64,000 nucleotides of DNA from an uncultured Acidobacteriaceae bacterium. GTDB taxonomy: Bacteria; Acidobacteriota; Terriglobia; Terriglobales; Acidobacteriaceae. The notes beneath the pieces are model-generated. The model searched no databases. It was not told the DNA's origin and saw only the letters and a list, made by a program, of their open reading frames with translations. The stretch lies in the NCBI GenBank assembly GCA_903828675.1, contig CAIKND010000190.1, positions 1 through 64,000 on the forward strand, read 5' to 3'. Below, piece after piece: positions 52,599 to 61,968 of this stretch (its first letter is position 1; each line of letters starts with the position of its first letter). The translations under genes were made by a program, and so were the position numbers.

Positions 52599-55246
52599 GG
52601 CAAGTTGAGTGGCGGGCCGTGACGGAACTTTTCGATCGTTGCCTGGGGCTGGCTCCTGCGGAGCGAGAGCAGATTCTTGCGATCGCAAACGCCACGGTTT
52701 CCTGCGAAGTTCGCTCACTCCTTGAAAATGCAGACCCGGATTTGGAATCGTTCCTAAGTCCGGTGGACCAGATTCTCAGCCCATCTCAGGGCGTGCCGCA
52801 GCAGATTGGCGCCTACCGTATAGAACGGTTGCTTGGACAAGGCGGGATGGGTACCGTTTTTCTGGCACGCAGAGTGGGCGAGTTCGACCAGTTGGTTGCA
52901 GTCAAACTCATCCGGCGCGACTTCGGATCTGCCGCTGACTCGCTGGCGATCCGCTTCCGGCAGGAGCGCCAGATCCTAGCCACTCTCCAGCATCCGTACA
53001 TCGCGCACCTGATCGACGGAGGCACCAGCGACGCTCACCCTTACCTCGTGGTCGAATACGTGCCCGGCCTGCGCATCGATGAATACTGCAACGTGCATCA
53101 CCTTGCCATTCGACAGCGCATTGAACTGTTCCTCAAGGTCTGCGGAGCTGTGCAGTACGCCCATCAAAACTTGATCGTTCACCGGGATCTCAAGCCCGCA
53201 AACGTCCTCGTTCTTGATGACGGCACTCCCAGACTCCTTGACTTCGGCATCGCGAAACTACTAAGCGACGATAACAGCGCCCCTAATCTCACGCGCACTG
53301 AGATGCGAGTCTTCACCCCGACATACGCAAGTCCCGAACAGTTGCGCGGGGAACGGGTGGGGACAGCGAGTGACGTCTATTCGCTGGGTGTGATGCTCTA
53401 TGAGCTTCTGACCGGCCAGAAGCCGCATCTTGTGAATGCCGACTCTGAATACGCGGTGCTCGATGCGGTGTGTCGCCAGACACCGCCGTCTGCGAGCGCG
53501 GCGATCAAGCGGTACTCGGGGGAAGAGAAAGAAGCAAGAGCGGCGGAAAGAAAGACAGCGTATGCAAGCTGGGGCAAAGCCTTGCGGAATGACCTGGATC
53601 TAGTCCTTTCAAAGGCCATTTCTGCCGACATTTGCCGGCGCTACCAATCGGTGGAACAATTCGCATCCGATCTGAACCGCTACCTGGCGCACCTTCCCAT
53701 CACCGCGCGCAAGGACACATGGATCTACCGGGCACAAAAATTCTGGAGCCGGCACAAAGCTTTGGTCTCCGTCGCTGCAGCAGCTATTCTTCTCGTCCTC
53801 GCTGCCGGGCTTGCTTTGTTGCGCGAGTATCGTATCGCAATTCAACAAAAGCAGAGGGCAGAACGAAGATTTGACGATTTGCACGCCCTTGCCAAATCAA
53901 ACGTGACAGAGGTACAGGATGCGCTGGATCGCATTCGGGGAGGGACCGAAGTACGTGCATTAATTCTGCAGCGCACGGTTCAATACCTTGACAGCCTCGC
54001 CGCGGAAAAGGATAACGACATCAACCTTCAGAGGGATCTGGCCTCCACCTACCAGATACTTGCTCAAAGGCTTGGGAATCCGGCATCTGGAAATCTGGGA
54101 GACACGGCGGGAGCCAATGCAAATTACGACCGGAGTATTCGGATCCGAGAATCAATCGTTGCCCAGCCTCAGTCAAATGAGAAAGACAAACTGCAGCTAA
54201 TCGAGGTGCGCCGTCACAAGGGGCTAATGCAATTCAGCGCTGGACATCTGGAGGCGGCAAGACAGACTCTAGTCGAGGCAGCCAACGCGAGCGATGCGAT
54301 TTTGGCGGGCAATCCGCATGACATAATAGCGGTGCTTATTTTAGTAAGCATGACGCATCGTTCGCTCGCTGACATACTCGAGGATGACGCTGAATCGAAC
54401 CTCGCGGATCCAGTGCAGGCTCTGCGTCACGCCGATACCGCTCTTGAGGCAGCGAGGAAGGCTTACGAAAGGCAACCCAGCAGTTTGAACCTGCTTTGGA
54501 ACCTGATCAACGTGCAAGAGACGAAGGCGCATGTGCTGGCTGAGAATGGGCACGCGGAAGAGGGAATGAATCTCGAAAAATCCACTTTGGATTTGGCGAA
54601 AGAATCAAGCGGTCATCTGACCGCGGCTGAAGAGCAAATTCTTTTATTCACCACCTATAAGTATGGTTTGATGATTTCTGAAAAAGATCCGCTCGGCGCT
54701 CGTCCCTGGCTTGATGGCCCGGTCTCCGCAGTCGTGAGTGCTCGAGCATCCGATCCAGCCGATATGAAGATGGCCGGCTGGTCAGCTATCGGAATGACGA
54801 TGGCCGGCAATGTCCACCGGCTCGCGGGCGAACGTGCCAAAGGCCTGAAGATGATGGACAAGGGAATGGGGCAGTTGACGGGGCTGCTAGCAAAATCTCC
54901 AGCTGCGGCAGGGCAGCTCTATTTTGCGCTCGCCGCAGGCTATCGAGGCCTCGCTGATGAGGCTCTCAAGAGCGGCAAGACGAAGGAGGCTATCCGTGAG
55001 TATCAAAACGCTGACCGAGTCTATGCGGAAGACGGAGCGAAGATTCCCGACGATCTCGGGGTGTACGCAAAGCGCTCCGAGAATCAGTTGAGCCTCGCCG
55101 TTGCGGAAGCAAAGTTGGGGATGGCGAAACAAGCGGCCGCCGATCGCAAACTCGCGCTCGAATATGCCGACCGAGTTTTGCGAATCCATCCGGACAACCC
55201 GGAAGTTCAAAAGCTCAAGCTGAGAGCCATCGCAATGAAGAACTAG
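52553..55246 (+). CDS. Transmembrane Ser/Thr protein kinase with C-terminal TPR-like domain
   Basis: The protein has 897 residues from ATG 52553, which lies inside the sigma-factor gene. A short N-terminal helix bundle (AVTELFDRCLGLAPAEREQI) precedes the kinase domain: Gly loop LLGQGGMGTVFLARR (about 93), Lys in VAVKLIRRD, catalytic loop VHRDLKPANVL (about 209), DFGIAK, and the activation segment TPTYASPEQLRG. A single membrane helix lies at about 402-424 (LVSVAAAAILLVLAAGLALL). The extracytoplasmic C-terminus is a repeat region of helical hairpins (TPR-like, about 440-890). PknB-type kinase; it probably phosphorylates the sigma factor or other regulators in response to an extracellular cue. 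Confidence 0.93.
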   Translation: MDETPSSRQQDSASVRQVEWRAVTELFDRCLGLAPAEREQILAIANATVSCEVRSLLENADPDLESFLSPVDQILSPSQGVPQQIGAYRIERLLGQGGMGTVFLARRVGEFDQLVAVKLIRRDFGSAADSLAIRFRQERQILATLQHPYIAHLIDGGTSDAHPYLVVEYVPGLRIDEYCNVHHLAIRQRIELFLKVCGAVQYAHQNLIVHRDLKPANVLVLDDGTPRLLDFGIAKLLSDDNSAPNLTRTEMRVFTPTYASPEQLRGERVGTASDVYSLGVMLYELLTGQKPHLVNADSEYAVLDAVCRQTPPSASAAIKRYSGEEKEARAAERKTAYASWGKALRNDLDLVLSKAISADICRRYQSVEQFASDLNRYLAHLPITARKDTWIYRAQKFWSRHKALVSVAAAAILLVLAAGLALLREYRIAIQQKQRAERRFDDLHALAKSNVTEVQDALDRIRGGTEVRALILQRTVQYLDSLAAEKDNDINLQRDLASTYQILAQRLGNPASGNLGDTAGANANYDRSIRIRESIVAQPQSNEKDKLQLIEVRRHKGLMQFSAGHLEAARQTLVEAANASDAILAGNPHDIIAVLILVSMTHRSLADILEDDAESNLADPVQALRHADTALEAARKAYERQPSSLNLLWNLINVQETKAHVLAENGHAEEGMNLEKSTLDLAKESSGHLTAAEEQILLFTTYKYGLMISEKDPLGARPWLDGPVSAVVSARASDPADMKMAGWSAIGMTMAGNVHRLAGERAKGLKMMDKGMGQLTGLLAKSPAAAGQLYFALAAGYRGLADEALKSGKTKEAIREYQNADRVYAEDGAKIPDDLGVYAKRSENQLSLAVAEAKLGMAKQAAADRKLALEYADRVLRIHPDNPEVQKLKLRAIAMKN

Positions 55247-55462
55247 CGGGTGGGAAGCTGAAGGCTGCCTGCTGGCAGTTGGCAAGCATCAGCTTCCTTC
55301 ACCAGAGGTTTGTACTTGCTTCAACCGAACGGCGAAGGTTGGGACGGGCTTTGTGATTTGCTCTGGCGTCGTGAAACGATCTGCTGCGCAGCCTTTGCAT
55401 CCTGTCGCGGCCTACCTTGTCACTACTCAACATCCAGTCGCACGCGGTATGCTGGTCGCGTC

Positions 55463-56488
55463 ATGATAAAGCGCATTTCATTTTTCTTTCTATTTGCAAC
55501 TGCATCTCTGCTTACGGCACAGACGCCGACGGCTGTTGTCGCGCCGGGTGATGTGACAAAGGCGCATGAAGCGCTTCAGCGTGATCACCCCGACGAGGCC
55601 ATTGCCGTGCTGCAAAAGATGGCAACAGAGCAGCCTTCGACGAAGGGCGTGCAACACGAATTGGGCCTCGCTTATTACCGAAGCGGAAAACTCATTGACG
55701 CCCGGAACGCATTTGCGCTGGCGATGCAGCAGGACCCTGACGACAAGGAATCCGTGCAGATGGAGGGGTTGGTGCTCTATCGCATGGGCCAGCCGGCTGC
55801 GGCCATCCCCTTTTTGGAACGCGTCTTGCAGTGGATGCCAAATGCCAACACTGACGCCCAGCACGTTCTGGGACTCTGCTACCTGAATGCGCGCCGGTAC
55901 GATGACGCGCGCACTTCGTTTGCTGCGCAATTTGCCTTGCCGCCGGACTCGGCAGGAGCCTACCTCTTGCTGGGCTCCATGCTGCGGCACGCAAACCTGC
56001 CGGATCTGGCTGCGGTGCAGGCGCAAAAGGCCGTGGATCTTTCGCCCAGCCTGCCCCTCGCGCACTTCATGCTTGGCGAGGTAGCTCTGTATAAATCGGA
56101 TGTTACCCAGGCCATTTCGGAGTTCGAAGCAGAGCGCCGCATCAACCCGGACTACGCGCCCGTCTATGACAGGCTGGGCGATTCCTATCTTCGCGTGGAC
56201 AAACTGGAAGAGGCGCAACAAGCACTCGCCAAGGCAATCGCGTTGGACACAACTATCACAGGCGCATTCATCAAGATGGGAAAGGTGCTGCTTCGCCGCC
56301 AGGATGTGCAGACTGCAGTCATGTATCTGCAACACGCGGAGAAGATGGATCCCAACGACTTCACTACGCATAGCCTGCTTTCTCAGGCCTACCATCGCAT
56401 CGGGCGTGAAGAAGAGGCGAAGCGGGAAAGCGCGCTAGCATCAAAGATTCATGCAGACAAACAAGTGGTGCTAGGCGACGGGAAATAG
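55463..56488 (+). CDS. Exported TPR-repeat protein
   Basis: The protein has 341 residues from ATG 55463, where a signal peptide begins (MIKRISFFFLFATASLLTAQ); the open frame extends 51 codons further upstream without a signal. Six or more tetratricopeptide repeats fill the rest: KAHEALQRDHPDEAIAVLQK, VQHELGLAYYRSGKLIDARN, AQHVLGLCYLNARRYDDART, LAHFMLGEVALYKSDVTQAI, VYDRLGDSYLRVDKLEEAQQ. It acts as a scaffold or in protein complex assembly outside the cytoplasm. It follows the kinase after about 216 bases and may be cotranscribed; partner unknown. Confidence 0.85.
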   Translation: MIKRISFFFLFATASLLTAQTPTAVVAPGDVTKAHEALQRDHPDEAIAVLQKMATEQPSTKGVQHELGLAYYRSGKLIDARNAFALAMQQDPDDKESVQMEGLVLYRMGQPAAAIPFLERVLQWMPNANTDAQHVLGLCYLNARRYDDARTSFAAQFALPPDSAGAYLLLGSMLRHANLPDLAAVQAQKAVDLSPSLPLAHFMLGEVALYKSDVTQAISEFEAERRINPDYAPVYDRLGDSYLRVDKLEEAQQALAKAIALDTTITGAFIKMGKVLLRRQDVQTAVMYLQHAEKMDPNDFTTHSLLSQAYHRIGREEEAKRESALASKIHADKQVVLGDGK

Positions 56489-56519
56489 AACCCGTTCATT
56501 TGCGCAGCGCGCCAGGCTC

Positions 56520-57770
56520 TCAATGTACGCGGATGGCCACCATACGGATTTGAAGCGGAACGCCGCCGACGATCGTTGTCTCAAGCACAGCCTCAAACGG
56601 GCGGATTTCACCTTTGGGGCCAGTGACTTTCTTGATCAGTTCAGCGGCAGTTTCTGGCCGGCAGACAAATTCAACTGCTGCCTGTGTTCCAAACGTAGTG
56701 AGCCCGCTGAAGATCAGGATGTATTTTCCTGGTTGAACACCAGGCAGTAACGCCAGAATCGCGTAATCGCTCGTAAGCGGATGTTCCGGCCTGGAGAAGA
56801 TTGCAGGTTCGCCCTGTTTGGGATTGTGGTTTACGACGCCGGCCGAATCCGCCTGAGCCTCCATCGTAAAGTCCGTGGTCGATGGAAGGGCGCGCAGCGA
56901 GGGGTTCTCGGCCCGCGATCCGATAAAGATCAGGTTACGCAGTTCGGCTTCATCCCAGGTAACGAGCCGACTCCTCTTCAGAATGAACGTTGCCCGGTGC
57001 GAATCGAAAAGCCGGGTCAGGGTGTAGACAGAGGCCAACTCACCGATGCCGGTGTAGGTGTCAACATATTTTCCCTGCTGCCCGTCGGTCGAGGTTTCTG
57101 GAGGGGCGTAACGCAGCCCGTTTGTCGAGTCTCCAGTGAACAAGGCGTTGCTGTAAATCACCACGGGCGATTCGCCCGTCAAAAACGGATGCCAAAAGAC
57201 GTCAACTCCAGATTGAGATTCCTGCGGTTTGTCCCACGGGTGCCAGAACAGAATTCCAATCGTCGTCAAGATCAGAATCACCGCAAAAACAAGCATCCGG
57301 TTTGGTCTGTGCAACTCGGGAACGCGCAAGCGCGACTGGAGGCTCGGCATCGCCTCTGGTGCTCCAGAATGCGGAGCAGTTCCCGCGGGTGCGCCCTCGG
57401 CGGTGCGCTTGCTCGGATCAAAAGTAGGAAGGTAATGCCCTTTGGGCATTGTTATGACCGTCTCTTCAGCCAAACCTTCCTGTGCGAAATACGACTCGAG
57501 CTTCTGTCTCAGGAGACGTGCGTGGGTGCGCACAATACTGTCTTCACTTGAGTTGTATCCCGGGTGCCTGCCAAAGACACGAATCCCGATTTGTTGTTCG
57601 GTCGCCTCTTCCGGCGCTCCTCGAATGGCGCATTCCGCCACATAGGACAGAAACTGGCAGAGCCGGGGAGAGGACTTGAAATGCTGGCTTGCGGCAATCC
57701 GCTCTACAAGAGCCCAGCGGGGATCGCTGTGAGCTTGAGAGGCGACCTTCGAGTTTGCATTTACGGGCAA
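56520..57770 (-). CDS. Membrane-anchored winged-helix-like protein of the acidobacterial signalling type
   Basis: The protein has 416 residues. The N-terminal ~110 residues carry a conserved module (LCQFLSYVAECAIRG, EQQIGIRVFGRHPGYNSSED, SIVRTHARLLRQKLESYFAQ, ETVITMPKGHYLPTF) that recurs in Acidobacteria and proteobacteria ahead of membrane helices or sensor domains and resembles CadC-like DNA-binding regulators. One membrane helix at about 158-178 (MLVFAVILILTTIGILFWHP) is followed by a periplasmic domain of about 230 residues (IYSNALFTGDSTNGLRYAPP, YILIFSGLTTFGTQAAVEFV) of unknown ligand. It is divergent from the receptor at 58127 and could regulate it. DNA binding is inferred from the module only. 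Confidence 0.7.
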   Translation of the reverse strand: MPVNANSKVASQAHSDPRWALVERIAASQHFKSSPRLCQFLSYVAECAIRGAPEEATEQQIGIRVFGRHPGYNSSEDSIVRTHARLLRQKLESYFAQEGLAEETVITMPKGHYLPTFDPSKRTAEGAPAGTAPHSGAPEAMPSLQSRLRVPELHRPNRMLVFAVILILTTIGILFWHPWDKPQESQSGVDVFWHPFLTGESPVVIYSNALFTGDSTNGLRYAPPETSTDGQQGKYVDTYTGIGELASVYTLTRLFDSHRATFILKRSRLVTWDEAELRNLIFIGSRAENPSLRALPSTTDFTMEAQADSAGVVNHNPKQGEPAIFSRPEHPLTSDYAILALLPGVQPGKYILIFSGLTTFGTQAAVEFVCRPETAAELIKKVTGPKGEIRPFEAVLETTIVGGVPLQIRMVAIRVH

Positions 57771-58126
57771 ATCTCACCACACTGCTTCAGTCCGGTATGC
57801 GCAAGTCTATTATCCAGTCAATTCACATGTCAAATTGATGGAAAACAATCAGTTAAACCTCAAAATCACCGTGAAAAACGTTGCCGAATGTTTATTGCGA
57901 AAGCCAATATCCAACCCGTAAGCAAGGGGTAAGCCATCAGTTGCGTACTCCGCTTTCGATGAGAGGCATAGCCCTTGGCTCTCTTGTATGGTCGTTCCGG
58001 CATTCAGATGCGTTGTTGAGGAAAGGTACAGGAAACCACTACGAAGGATCAAGGGCACAAAAAAGCAATGCGGCGTCATTCCTCGCAGGCGCCCCAGCCG
58101 GTGTATTCAACTCAGGAGCCAGCAAA
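57771..58126. promoter_or_regulatory. Divergent region between membrane regulator and receptor
   Basis: This 356-base region lies between divergent starts and should hold both promoters. The part 57800-57900 is AT-rich. No firm promoter box or operator repeat was recognised. Confidence 0.35.
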
Positions 58127-61100
58127 ATGAACAAAAAACAAAAAGATCCATCGAAAAGTGGATTTGGCTTCAGCGGAGCATTGCTGATGCTCAGCGTCCT
58201 GCTGTTTTGGTCGTTCGCAAGCAGTCTTCCTGCGAGTGCCCAGGCAGTCTACGGAGCGGTTTTTGGAACTGTGACCGATAAGTCGGGTGCAGTCGTTCCA
58301 AATGCAACCATCACGGTGACAGACGTTACCAAGGGGACTTTTGTCACTGTAACCACGAACGAGACCGGCGCTTACAGAGTGCAGCACCTGATCCCTGACA
58401 CCTATCGTGTCCAGGCAGAGGCGAGTGGCTTCAGCAAGTCCGTGGCCGATGGCATCGTGGTTTATGCCGATACCGCCCCGGAAGTGAACATTCAGTTGGC
58501 CATTGGCGCTGTTTCCAACACCGTCGAGGTTTCTGGGGGCTCTACGCTGCTGGAAGTTGACCGCGCTGAGGTGACCACGATTCTGGATGAGCGGGCAGTG
58601 ATCAATCTGCCGAACATGAATCGCAACTTCACTGAGTTTGAACTGCTTACGCCAGGCACAACTTACATCGGCTGGGGACCCGGCGAAGGTGGGGGCAACC
58701 CCCAGCGAAGCGGATCGATCGAAGTCGATGGCCAGCTCCCCTTTGCTACCGGGTATGAGCTGGACGGCACCGACAACCAGGAACCGATCAACGGCGTGGC
58801 CGTGATCAACCCGAACCTGGATGCCGTCTCCGAGATGAAGGTGACCGCGCAGAATTACGATGCCGAGTTCGGTAAGGCTGTTGCAGGCCTGGTCACAGCA
58901 CAAACCAAATCGGGCACAAACGAGTTCCACGGCACGGCATTCGAGTATCGCCGTTCCGACGCACAGCAGGCTCGCGATCCATTTGCCAATGCTCCACCGA
59001 ACAACTTGCTTGCACCCACCCTCCACAACCAGTTCGGCGGATCGGTCGGCGGCCCCGTTCTGAAACAGAGGCTCTTCTTCTTTACCGACTTCCAGGGACT
59101 GCGCGAAAAGACGGGAACTTCAACTCTCACCACTGTCCCCACGGCGAAAGCGGAGCAAACCTGCACCGCGTCCACAGGGAGCTGCGACCTGAGCGACTAC
59201 ATTGCTGGCAACAACGGACTGCAGGCCTACAAACCACTCACGCTTAATGATGCAACGGCCGCGGGCCGCACTGCCTATGCGGGCAACCTGATTCCTGTTA
59301 GCCAGCTTTCTCCTGCGGCTGTGGCATTTTTGAAGCTGCTTCCGGCGCCTAACGTGCCAGGCGGCGCCATTGAGAACAACTTCTCCGCAACCGGCGCAGG
59401 CATATTCAACACAGATCAATCCGATGTACGCATCGATTACAGCATGAGCCAGAAGCTCCACATCTTTGGACGCTACACATACTTCACCGGAGCCTTGTCG
59501 GGCGCACCGTATTTCGGAGCGGCCGGCGGTCCGGGCTTTGGCCCTGGCGGATTTGCCGGTACTGACGCGTTCCACTATTCCAGCCTCGCCTCTGGCGGCG
59601 ACTATGTCGTCTCCCCCAAGTGGATCACGGACTTCCGCTTCGGCTACTACCGCATCTACAACAGCACGCAAGGGCCTAACGGCACGCAGCCGCTCGGCAA
59701 TACCCTCGGTATTCCCAATGCCAACATCCCCCCGCTTTCACTTAACGGTGGAATGCCGCAGTTCAACATCGACATCCCGTCAAACGGCGCCAACGGCGGC
59801 CAGAACGTCTTGTACGGCACATCGGCTGCGGAGAGCCTGCAGCAAACCAGCCAATACCAGTTTGTCAACAACTGGTCGCACACCATCGGCAACCACAACA
59901 TCAAGTTCGGCATCGACTACCGCCTCGGCAAAAACAACTCGCTGGGCGAAAGCGGCAATGGCAACGTCAACTTCAACGGCACCTATTTCTTCCACGCGTC
60001 CCGCACCTCGGGCGGGACATCTCCAGGCCTTGGCTTCGCCACGTTCCTGTTGGGAGATACAACCAATTACTGGCGGACGGTTTCCAATGGGTACACCGGG
60101 GAAACCACCCAGACTCGCGTCTTCAGCTACATTCAGGATCAATGGCGCGCCACCCCCAAACTCTCTCTCACCTACGGTATCCGCTGGGAGATTTACACGC
60201 CCGAGTCGGTCTCGAAGGCCGGTACCGGCGGGTTGCTCAACCTTGAAACCGGCGCTGTGGATATCGCTGGTATTGGGTCGTTCAACCACTCGCTCAATGT
60301 CCAGAACAACCTCAGGGAGTTTGCGCCGCGCCTCGGTGTGACCTACCAGGTGCGTCCCGATACGGTGGTCCGCGCAGGCTTTGGCATCGTCTATGGTCAG
60401 GGCTGGGCGGGCAACACCTTTGGCGCGACTCTCACAGGGTCAATCCCAGTCCAGGCCGAACAGGATTTGGAGCCGGTAACCAACACCGCGGCGGTCTTCA
60501 ATCTCACCTCTGTCGTGAATGGTGTTGCAGCTGGGCCTCCGGGCTTCGCCCTGCCCGCGATTCCCAGCAGCGGTGCATGGCCGTTGCCGAATGGCATTTC
60601 AGAGAACACGCGTCCTAACGTGGTCCGGCTGCCTACCGTGCAAGGCTGGAATCTCACCATAGAGCACCAGGTCTCTCCAACCTTGGCGATCCAGGTTGCC
60701 TATGTTGGCAGCGAAGCCTACCACAACATGTTTGACTCCTCCAACCAGTTCGGAGCGAACCAGCAGACCGTTGCAGGCTTCAACCAGATCAACCCCAACA
60801 ATCCCACCTATCTCACAACCGGAAATCCAGCCGACTCCTACTACACAATGTGCGAACGCGAGCCCTTCTGCGGCGACCAATACGGAAATGCACAATCGCT
60901 GTTTGGTACCAGGTTTGGCAAGCCTTTCGGATGGACGCAGGGAATCGGCCTCAACTACAACGAAGCGACGGGAAGCTACAACGCGCTGCAGGTCATCGTC
61001 AACAAGCGCATCAGTTCGGGCCTGTCCTTCCTCTCCCACTACACCTGGTCGCATGCCCTTGACCATGAATCGTACGAGTTCGCGTTCGATCCGAGAATAG

Positions 61101-61744
61101 GCAAAGGCAACAGCTACTATAATCGCCGCCATGCGTTCGTATTCGCCGGCGACTATGATCTGCCCTTCGGCAAAGGCAGGCAGTATACCAATTCAATTCC
61201 CGGATGGGCCAACCAGGTGATCGGCGGATTCCAGTTGAACGCCACAATGACATGGGAAGGCGGCGTTCCGTTCACGCCCGGTTACAACGAGTGCGGAGCC
61301 GACGAGGATGCAGGAGTCTGCTTCCTGAACAGAACAGGCGCTAGCTTCGGCATTCACAAGGGGAAGCTCGACACAGCTACGCACAGTGTTGCCTACCTCC
61401 CAACCTCACCCAAACCGTTGGCAGCCGCCGGATTGCCGGGCAGTTCATGGGGCGCGTATGCCCGTCCATTGATCGCAACCGTTGGCAACATCGGGCGCGA
61501 TTCTCTCTGGGGTCCCGGAATCGTCAATGTGGATTCCACCCTTGCCAAGAACTTCAACCTATATGAAGGCGTGAAGATGCAGTTGCTCGTTCAAGCGTTC
61601 AACGTCTTCAATCACGTCAACCTCGGCGGGCCAAACAACTGCGTCGACTGCGGAGGACTTGCCGGCACAATTCAGGGCACGCTCTCTAACCAATATGGAA
61701 CGTCGATGCGCTTCATGCAGTTCGCCACGCGGATCACTTTCTAA
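58127..61744 (+). CDS. TonB-dependent receptor with carboxypeptidase-regulatory-like domain (Oar-like)
   Basis: The protein has 1205 residues from ATG 58127, chosen because AGGAG lies upstream and a signal peptide follows (LLMLSVLLFWSFASSLPA, cleavage ASAQA); the frame is open 82 codons further upstream. Regulatory-like domain at about 40-125 (VYGAVFGTVTDKSGAVVPNA, GAYRVQHLIPDTYRVQAEAS), plug at about 145-260 (DERAVINLPNMNRNFTEFEL, VSEMKVTAQNYDAEFGKAVA), barrel to the end (FNVFNHVNLGGPNNCVDCGG, FMQFATRITF with terminal Phe). It imports a large nutrient, probably an oligosaccharide, because a debranching-enzyme-like glycosidase follows. A strong terminator-like hairpin separates the two. Confidence 0.9.
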   Translation: MNKKQKDPSKSGFGFSGALLMLSVLLFWSFASSLPASAQAVYGAVFGTVTDKSGAVVPNATITVTDVTKGTFVTVTTNETGAYRVQHLIPDTYRVQAEASGFSKSVADGIVVYADTAPEVNIQLAIGAVSNTVEVSGGSTLLEVDRAEVTTILDERAVINLPNMNRNFTEFELLTPGTTYIGWGPGEGGGNPQRSGSIEVDGQLPFATGYELDGTDNQEPINGVAVINPNLDAVSEMKVTAQNYDAEFGKAVAGLVTAQTKSGTNEFHGTAFEYRRSDAQQARDPFANAPPNNLLAPTLHNQFGGSVGGPVLKQRLFFFTDFQGLREKTGTSTLTTVPTAKAEQTCTASTGSCDLSDYIAGNNGLQAYKPLTLNDATAAGRTAYAGNLIPVSQLSPAAVAFLKLLPAPNVPGGAIENNFSATGAGIFNTDQSDVRIDYSMSQKLHIFGRYTYFTGALSGAPYFGAAGGPGFGPGGFAGTDAFHYSSLASGGDYVVSPKWITDFRFGYYRIYNSTQGPNGTQPLGNTLGIPNANIPPLSLNGGMPQFNIDIPSNGANGGQNVLYGTSAAESLQQTSQYQFVNNWSHTIGNHNIKFGIDYRLGKNNSLGESGNGNVNFNGTYFFHASRTSGGTSPGLGFATFLLGDTTNYWRTVSNGYTGETTQTRVFSYIQDQWRATPKLSLTYGIRWEIYTPESVSKAGTGGLLNLETGAVDIAGIGSFNHSLNVQNNLREFAPRLGVTYQVRPDTVVRAGFGIVYGQGWAGNTFGATLTGSIPVQAEQDLEPVTNTAAVFNLTSVVNGVAAGPPGFALPAIPSSGAWPLPNGISENTRPNVVRLPTVQGWNLTIEHQVSPTLAIQVAYVGSEAYHNMFDSSNQFGANQQTVAGFNQINPNNPTYLTTGNPADSYYTMCEREPFCGDQYGNAQSLFGTRFGKPFGWTQGIGLNYNEATGSYNALQVIVNKRISSGLSFLSHYTWSHALDHESYEFAFDPRIGKGNSYYNRRHAFVFAGDYDLPFGKGRQYTNSIPGWANQVIGGFQLNATMTWEGGVPFTPGYNECGADEDAGVCFLNRTGASFGIHKGKLDTATHSVAYLPTSPKPLAAAGLPGSSWGAYARPLIATVGNIGRDSLWGPGIVNVDSTLAKNFNLYEGVKMQLLVQAFNVFNHVNLGGPNNCVDCGGLAGTIQGTLSNQYGTSMRFMQFATRITF

Positions 61745-61763
61745 CCTCCACCCAACCAGGAGA

Positions 61764-61789
61764 GATGGCGAGTCAATGGACTCGCCATC
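61764..61789 (+). terminator. Stem-loop after the second intact receptor
   Basis: A perfect 11-base stem GATGGCGAGTC/GACTCGCCATC with a 4-base AATG loop lies 20 bases after the receptor stop. It is followed by CCTCTAACC rather than a T-run, so termination strength is uncertain. Confidence 0.5.
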
Positions 61790-61968
61790 CCTCTAACCTG
61801 CAAGCCTCTGGCGGCCTTCTGCTATGGTCAGAGGAACGCATTTAGTCCGCACAAATACCGGATCACTTCATCTCAGGACAGACAATGGATTCGATAGCAG
61901 TATGGGGTCTACTTCAATACACAAAAGAGGCCCGAAGGGCTGTGCTTGGCCTATTCATAAAGTCAGCG

